From Polyporus tsugae (taxonomy: Eukaryota; Basidiomycota; Agaricomycetes; Polyporales; Polyporaceae), in the NCBI GenBank assembly GCA_024305745.1, contig JAHRBS010000012.1, positions 2,836,001-2,900,000 of the forward strand: DNA of 64,000 nucleotides, in the 5' to 3' direction. The notes below the pieces were generated by a model. It made no database searches, was not told the origin of the DNA, and saw only the letters and a program-made list of their open reading frames with translations. The stretch's first letter is position 1. The number at the start of each line of letters is the position of its first letter. Below, one piece after another: positions 58,681-64,000 of the stretch. The translations under genes were made by a program, and so were the position numbers.

Positions 58681-58693
58681 GCGCGTCCTGGAC
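58681..58693. repeat. Island palindrome, variant copy
   Basis: GCGTCCTGGACGG followed by ACAC: one substitution in the left arm of the core. It lies just outside the large palindrome. Confidence 0.7.
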
Positions 58694-58794
58694 GGACACG
58701 CACAGTGGAAACTGGCATTCGCTGGTGCATGTCACCGTACCTCAGCTGACTGATGGCTTCACTCACCGCGCCGCACCGCGGGGCGAGATGAGTC

Positions 58795-59475
58795 TGTCCT
58801 GGACGGACACAGACAGAGGCGGGGATGTTCTGCCATAGTTCAACTGGCAAGACCGGCAAATGTGTCCGTCCTGGACGGACACATAGGGAGGGAGCCCTGC
58901 ACTGTACTTTGCTCCAATGATCACATTTCAGGGAGCAGAACTGTCCGTCCTGGACGGACACATGGGGTGTGGGAGCTGTTCGGGCGCTCTCAGGCCTCAC
59001 CGACTCTTTATCCGTCCTGGACGGACAAACTGGGCTTATGGCCTGCACTATATTTGACATATCATTTGTTAATCCTCTGTCAAGTGCTGGGCCCCAGAGG
59101 CTGCTGATCCTCTGTCAATGGCTCGGCCAAGGAGGTTGCTCCGTGGCTTAGCCATTGACAGGGGATCAACAAATGCCCAGCGACTGAGGATTAACAAATG
59201 CAAATGATATGTCAAATATAGTGCAGGCCATAAGCCCAGTTTGTCCGTCCAGGACGGATAAAGAGTCGGTGAGGCCTGAGAGCGCCCGAACAGCTCCCAC
59301 ACCCCATGTGTCCGTCCAGGACGGACAGTTCTGCTCCCTGAAATGTGATCATTGGAGCAAAGTACAGTGCAGGGCTCCCTCCCTATGTGTCCGTCCAGGA
59401 CGGACACATTTGCCGGTCTTGCCAGTTGAACTATGGCAGAACGTCCCCGCCTCTGTCTGTGTCCGTCCAGGACGG
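58795..59475. repeat. ~680-bp near-perfect palindrome
   Basis: 58795-59068 and 59202-59475 are inverted copies with very few differences (for example one C/T near 58829). A less perfect inner part continues to a centre near 59135. Cores lie at mirror positions: 58866/59391, 58945/59312 and 59012/59245, plus a variant at 58794 matched by the core at 59463 at the outer ends. Open frames reading VSVQDGQ or CVRPGRT are only translations of the repeat. It lies between the SNF2-like gene promoter and the orphan gene 3' end. Confidence 0.9.
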
Positions 59476-59576
59476 ACGCGTCTCGACCGAGCCACGCGTG
59501 AAACGAACACTCGCAGCTGAGAATCAAACTACGCATATATTTGTATGAAACACGTTCGGTGTACTTTCACGAAACA

Positions 59577-62500
59577 CTAAACATCACTGTACGCGTCGAA
59601 ATCTACGAAACGGTCAGAGTTCACGCGGCGGCGCTTCGGGCCCCGTTCCTCGTCAGACGCGTCAAGTCCGTCGAAAAGGGCACACTCAACGAGCTCCGGG
59701 CTAGAAGGGAACATGAGTACGGGCGAGGGCGGCGGGCTCCAGTCGTCGTGACCGCGAGTGAGTCCGATGGAAAAGACATCCACCGGGGGCTCGCTCAGAG
59801 CCCGGCCCACTTCGACCCCACTGCTAGACTCCTCTTCTTCTTCGCGACGATAAGCGTTACCGCGGCCCGCCCCTCCGGCCTGACTGGCACTACTCCCCGC
59901 AACGCTCGGGGAACGTTCACGCTCGCGGGCATGCCCACCACCTGGGAGGCTGCGAATGCTGTCGAGGAGGGGACCGACGCTGTGGGCGAGATCGAGGCGA
60001 GGCTCTCCGTGGGTCATGTTGATCGTTTGGAGGCGTTGGGCTAGCTCGACCCACGCGGCGTCTTCCTCGTCTTCCGGCTCGGCCTCCCGAGCGCGCGGGT
60101 TAGGCGCGCCGAGCAGAAAGACGGCGCGAGGATCGGGGCACTTGGCGCTGTTGACGACGATATGAACGGCTGGTTCGTCGTGCCCGGGAGGAAGGGCCCT
60201 CCAGCCTGCAGGGAGCGGATGCCAGGCCTTGCTCTTCCACATGCGATCCGAATAAGGATGCGGGAGCCAGGACAGCCCTCGGAATAGAATCCAAAGCTCA
60301 TCGCGGATAACCGTGGCGTCGTGGTCTGAGAGGCGGCCTATCTCGCCAATGTAGCTCGAGAAATAGCGGGCGTTGCGGAAGTTCTGAAGGCGATCGGAGA
60401 GAACAGTCCCTTTGGGCGGGAAGAACTTGTCGAAGACGAGTTCTCTCCATTGCTGCTCATTGCAAAGGCGCAGGTACGCGGCCTCGAAAGGAAGCTCGAC
60501 AGCTCGGAAGAAGTCGTGGGTCACAGCCTCGCGCGCAGCTTGGCTCAGCTTGATGTACGAAGGCTTGTGCCGATTCTTCTGGTTCGGGGAGCATTGGATG
60601 ATGTCGGAAGGGAACTGGGCCCAGAGAAGAGAGAAGGCGCGATCCAAGGAAACTTCTTCGTCCTCCGGGTCGTCGAGGTTCTCGATGTCAGGGCCCGTCA
60701 TTTGCATGGTGGGGATGCGCGCGACGCCGTGTTGAGTGAGGGTGAAATTGTGAAGGGTAAGCTGACCTCTGACAGCCTGGATGGGGACGGTGGGCCGCCT
60801 GGTGTTGGTCCGGTCCTTGTGTGATCAACTGTAGATGGAGAGGCCAAAAGAACGCCCGCCGAAGGCCTTCGCGATGTCGTGTAGGTTGGGCTTCTTGTAG
60901 AGGATAGCGAGTTCCTCCCGTTCTAACTGACGGACAGCGGCGAGACGGAAGACGCCATGAGTTTCGTCGCGCACGAGACCGGCGATGAAGTAGAGGCCAC
61001 GGTCGAGGGTGCAAGGGACGAGGTTGACGTTCTCGAACTCGGCATCCGCATAGTCTGCCTCGTAGGGGTGGACGTGGGGATGGGTCCAAAACGCGCACTG
61101 CCTGCCAAGCTCCTCCTCGATCCTCTTCCCGGAAGGGCGGTAGATGACAGCGTTGAACATGTAGACGCAGACAGCACCCAACATGAGGCTGGGTGTCCAA
61201 GAACGAGCATCGGGAGGGGAGCTTGCCAACTCTTTGAAGAGCCGGTAGAGCGCCGATGCGCGGAAGAACTTGAAGTACCTTTATAAATGAACTATTAGAA
61301 AGCTTACAGGTAACCATAGACAGAGGACTTACCACCAGATGGCGGAGTCCACGGCGAGAATCGACTCCGTGACGAGGTCGTCGGGGATGTCTGCGAGAGC
61401 CTGCTTGGCATACAAGAGGCCGACGCGGGCCTCCATACGAGCTGCACCGTTCTGGAGGACACCGGAACCCCCTGCGCAGTCGGCGAAGGTCTCTGCGACG
61501 GTGTCGACGTCGGAAAGGAACTTCTCGAAAGGGTTGGGCAAGAGGTCCTGCGCGGTGCGACGCCGATAGGTCCCTGCGTGCTGCTGATAGGTCGCTGACT
61601 TGTCGGTGGTGTAGACGTTGATATAGGAGACATGGTCAGCGCGCCCTTTCGTCCCCGTCTCGAGGCGGAAGCCGGACAATGCTGTGAGGTGTCCGCTGAG
61701 GTCCTCCTTGAAAGCTTTGCTGCGCTTCAAAGCGATGGCCTGGTCCTCTGAGATAGAGGGAAGCATGTGTCGAATGAGCCGGGTGTGACTTTCGGTCAGC
61801 CATTGCATAACCCGGCCCTCAGCGTGAACTTCCAGGGCAACGTCGACAAACCAACGTGACTCCAACTCCTCGTCGGGAATAAGCTGCTGGTCGATGGGGT
61901 CCAAGACCGCTGCAAGGGCCTCACTGCGAGCCCACCAATCCTGGGGGTTGTGAGCGCTGGAAGCCTTCACGCCTTTGGCCTCGATCTCGAAGAAGGCATC
62001 CGCGAAGCTCTCGTCGAGCTGGGCCAGGCGATCGAGGAGCTCGCGCGCGAAGGCCTCAAGAAAGACCTGGGTGATGTCCTTGGTAAGGGCGCCGAGCTGG
62101 CCAGTGCGGCTCCGAACGAGACGAGTGACGTGACTGAAATTCACCGGCCACTGGACTGCGAGTTCGGGGGCGACAGCCCCGAGGGCGGGACGGATGGCAT
62201 CATCGTAGATGGAGGCCAAGACCTCGTTACTAAGCGTGGGAGGGACGTGCGGGTCGTATCGCTTTGGGAAGAAGAGACGACCCTGGTGGCGGGTCCTGAA
62301 CTTGAAGCAAAGGCAGTTCGGAATTTTGTGAAGCGGGACCTGAAGGGTGGCGTTCTGAATAACAGAGTGGGTGAGAGTGGTGACGATTGATGTAGGTTAT
62401 TTACTTACATTTCTGGTGATAGGCCACTTGATGTGGACGGAAGTGGTAAGGGTCTCGGAGAAAGGGGGAAACAAGTGCCAGGTGATAGACTTGCTGAATG

Positions 62501-62771
62501 GAAGGAGACGAGTGAGACCGATAACAGAGTCAAAGTCGCCAAGAATGGTGTAACATTCGGGAAACTCGCATTCGTAACGGGGATTAATGAAAAGACGGCG
62601 TTGGTTGGTGTTCGCATTGGGGCGGGTTATGGGTGCGCGACCCGCGAGGACTAGGTTGACGAAACGGTCGATGTTCTCGTCGTTACAGTACTGTTCAGCG
62701 AGTTGTACGAACTCCGTAAGGCCGATGGTTCGAGGAGGGAGAGGCTCATCAGGGAACAGCGGTGGCGCCAT
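59577..62771 (-). CDS. Large orphan island protein, interrupted by in-frame TGA
   Basis: It starts at 62771 (MAPPLFPDEPLPPRTIGLTE), 33 bases after a TATA box. Two short introns (near 62412-62360 and 61331-61280) connect exons reading IKWPITRN/NATLQVPLHKIPNC, LFFPKRYDPHVPPTLSNEVL, VMQWLTESHTRLIRHMLPSI and SAIWW/YFKFFRASALYRLF. After ...FGLSIYS comes TGA (60825-60827), but the same frame stays open for 415 more residues to 59577 (RRPTVPIQAVRGQLTLHNFT; HIVVNSAKCPDPRAVFLLG; then an acidic, Ser-rich tail with KRRR). The total is about 1,030 codons. I see no known domain. It resembles uncharacterised multicopy proteins of polypores (recollection, not checked). It is either a nonsense mutant, read through, or two genes. 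Confidence 0.65.
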
Positions 62772-62803
62772 GGTTGCAGATCGACTTGCACGGAGCGATG
62801 TGA

Positions 62804-62810
62804 TTTTATA
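62804..62810 (-). promoter_or_regulatory. TATA box of the orphan gene
   Basis: TATAAAA on the minus strand, 33 bases before the ATG at 62771. An island palindrome core (62840-62852) lies 30 bases further upstream, a typical place for an activator site. Confidence 0.55.
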
Positions 62811-62839
62811 CCGAGGCCTGCACTGGGATACAGACCTGT

Positions 62840-62852
62840 CCGTCCTGGACGG
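62840..62852. repeat. Island palindrome core in orphan gene promoter
   Basis: CCGTCCTGGACGG within TGTCCGTCCTGGACGGACA, 69 bases upstream of the start codon. Confidence 0.85.
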
Positions 62853-63078
62853 ACACGGAGGACAGGACACCTGTCGACTTTGCGGGTAGGTGCCCGCTGG
62901 GCCGCTGGGCCCCGACACGCGGTGACGAGAGGCTCGTCGTTGCGACTGGAGTGATACAATAGGTGGAATACAGTGTCCGTTGCTAAGGCGGCCTCGAGGA
63001 CTCAACATGTGTCGAATTCAGGACCAATGTGCAACATGAGGACGATGGGCCGTGAGCGGGAAACAGTTGAACCTCCCT

Positions 63079-63462
63079 GGGCGGTGGCGGATGTGTCCGT
63101 CCAGGACGGACAGCTGCGGTGGGACGCACGCACTTTGCCTCGTGTCTGCCGCGTTGAACGTAAGCTTAGAGGTATCTATCACACGAGGACAATACTCAAC
63201 GGTGGATAAATGTTCAACAGTCGGGGACAGTGCCCGACGTTACCGTCCAGGACGTACACCACGCTGTACTGGGCGGTGGCGGATGTGTCCGTCCTGGACG
63301 GACAGCTGCGGTGGGACGCACGCACTTTGCCTCGTGTCTGCCGCGTTGAACATAAGCTTAGAGGTATCTATCACACGAGGACAATACTCAACGGTGGATA
63401 AATGTTCAACAGTCGGGGACAGTGCCCGATGTTACCGTCCAGGACGTACACCACGCTGTACA
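63079..63462. repeat. 192-bp tandem duplication with palindromes
   Basis: Units 63079-63270 and 63271-63462 are almost identical. Each holds a full core (63097, 63289) near its start and a variant core CCGTCCAGGACGT (63243, 63435) near its end. Confidence 0.9.
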
Positions 63463-64000
63463 GATATGCCTCATGGCCAGACCCTCAGTTACACATGAGA
63501 GTCCGAGGAGCCTAGAAACTTGACGACAGCGGGAGCTTATGACACTCCTCTTCGCCTAAAAACACGTTGAACAAGGGCATTATTATTACTCATCTAGTGG
63601 GGCAGACAAACACGGTAGCGTCCTCGCTACTGCCATCTCCCCTTGTCCTGTCCAATGCCATGATACTTGCCGAATTCCCTTGGTGCCGCCAGCACTCGAG
63701 GGTGCACTCGTGGACGAGAATGGACGGGATACCACCTAGCTTTTGGGGCAGATGTGAAAATTCGATATTTGCCAACGTGTCGAGACCAACATCAACAACG
63801 CAATTGCACCACCTCAGTCACCTTCCAGCGTTGCAGGCAAGAACCGGATCCCCAGGGACCTCGCAACTTCGAAGACGCTGAGCGTCTCATCGGTCGCAAG
63901 TTCCGAAAGCCAAGGCAATACCGGGTGATTTTACGGGTTGGGTAGTGGTGGCTACTGGGCAACACAGCGAAGAGAGACCGATCAATTCATGTGGGGCGCA
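63463..64000. other. Right end of window, no gene supported
   Basis: Short open frames only. The palindrome does not occur after 63447. The region may belong to ordinary flanking genome. Confidence 0.35.

Noticed and set aside
58515..59536. ORFs reading VSVQDGQ, VRPGRTH and similar
   Set aside because: They are translations of the palindrome and its inverted copies and appear in both orientations.
45591..63447. CRISPR array made of the repeated palindrome
   Set aside because: Spacing is irregular, copies are spread over 18 kb in introns and intergenic DNA, and the host is a eukaryote with no cas genes.

Overview
The window looks like nuclear DNA of a basidiomycete fungus, most likely an Agaricomycete and plausibly a polypore. 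The evidence is GC-rich genes cut by many short (about 45-70 nt) GT-AG introns, two eukaryotic tRNA-Glu genes, a ribosomal protein eL8 gene, a P450, a siderophore transporter, a FunK1-type kinase relic, a BTB protein and several Agaricomycete-type orphan families. All species-level statements are inference; no database was searched.

Layout. 1-6.9 kb: no gene I can support. 6.9-31 kb is ordinary genome: a CE9-like amidohydrolase (6876-10817), a siderophore/MFS transporter (11536-14029), an F-box relic, an INO80-F-like protein, a small conserved gene between two inverted tRNA-Glu(CTC) genes, a 1-kb foldback element, a broken APH-type kinase gene, RPL8/eL8 (26016-27376), a small helical protein, a FunK1 kinase relic and a BTB gene. 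31.3-33.5 kb is a decayed partial copy of the amidohydrolase gene lying 24 kb from its parent. 33.9-36.2 kb encodes a secreted-type single-pass membrane protein, and 40.1-42.3 kb a cytochrome P450.

From about 42.5 kb to 63.5 kb the character changes. This is an accessory, repeat-built island. Its signature is a palindrome, TGTCCGTCCNGGACGGACA. I count 31 perfect copies of the core CCGTCCNGGACGG between 45.6 and 63.3 kb, and by eye none in the first 45.5 kb. Copies lie at the ends, at the centres, or once per unit of nearly every larger duplication there: three tandem arrays (218, 127 and 192 bp units), a ~550-bp foldback element with relatives, a ~680-bp palindrome, and a ~3-kb inverted duplication. 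None lies in an exon I call, but six are packed into one enlarged intron of a SNF2-like gene.

Genes of the island: a small zinc-finger gene; two divergent paralogues (L and R, 190 and 188 aa after splicing) whose ATGs mark the ends of 562-bp near-identical inverted promoter arms and whose proteins diverge immediately after the start codon; a small proline-rich gene; a ~1,480-aa SNF2-like ATPase with a DEAA box and a long charged Lys-Pro tail; and a ~1,030-codon orphan gene interrupted by an in-frame TGA. My best reading is a mobile or selfish locus organised by the palindrome, which could be a foldback-element terminus, a protein-binding site, or both.
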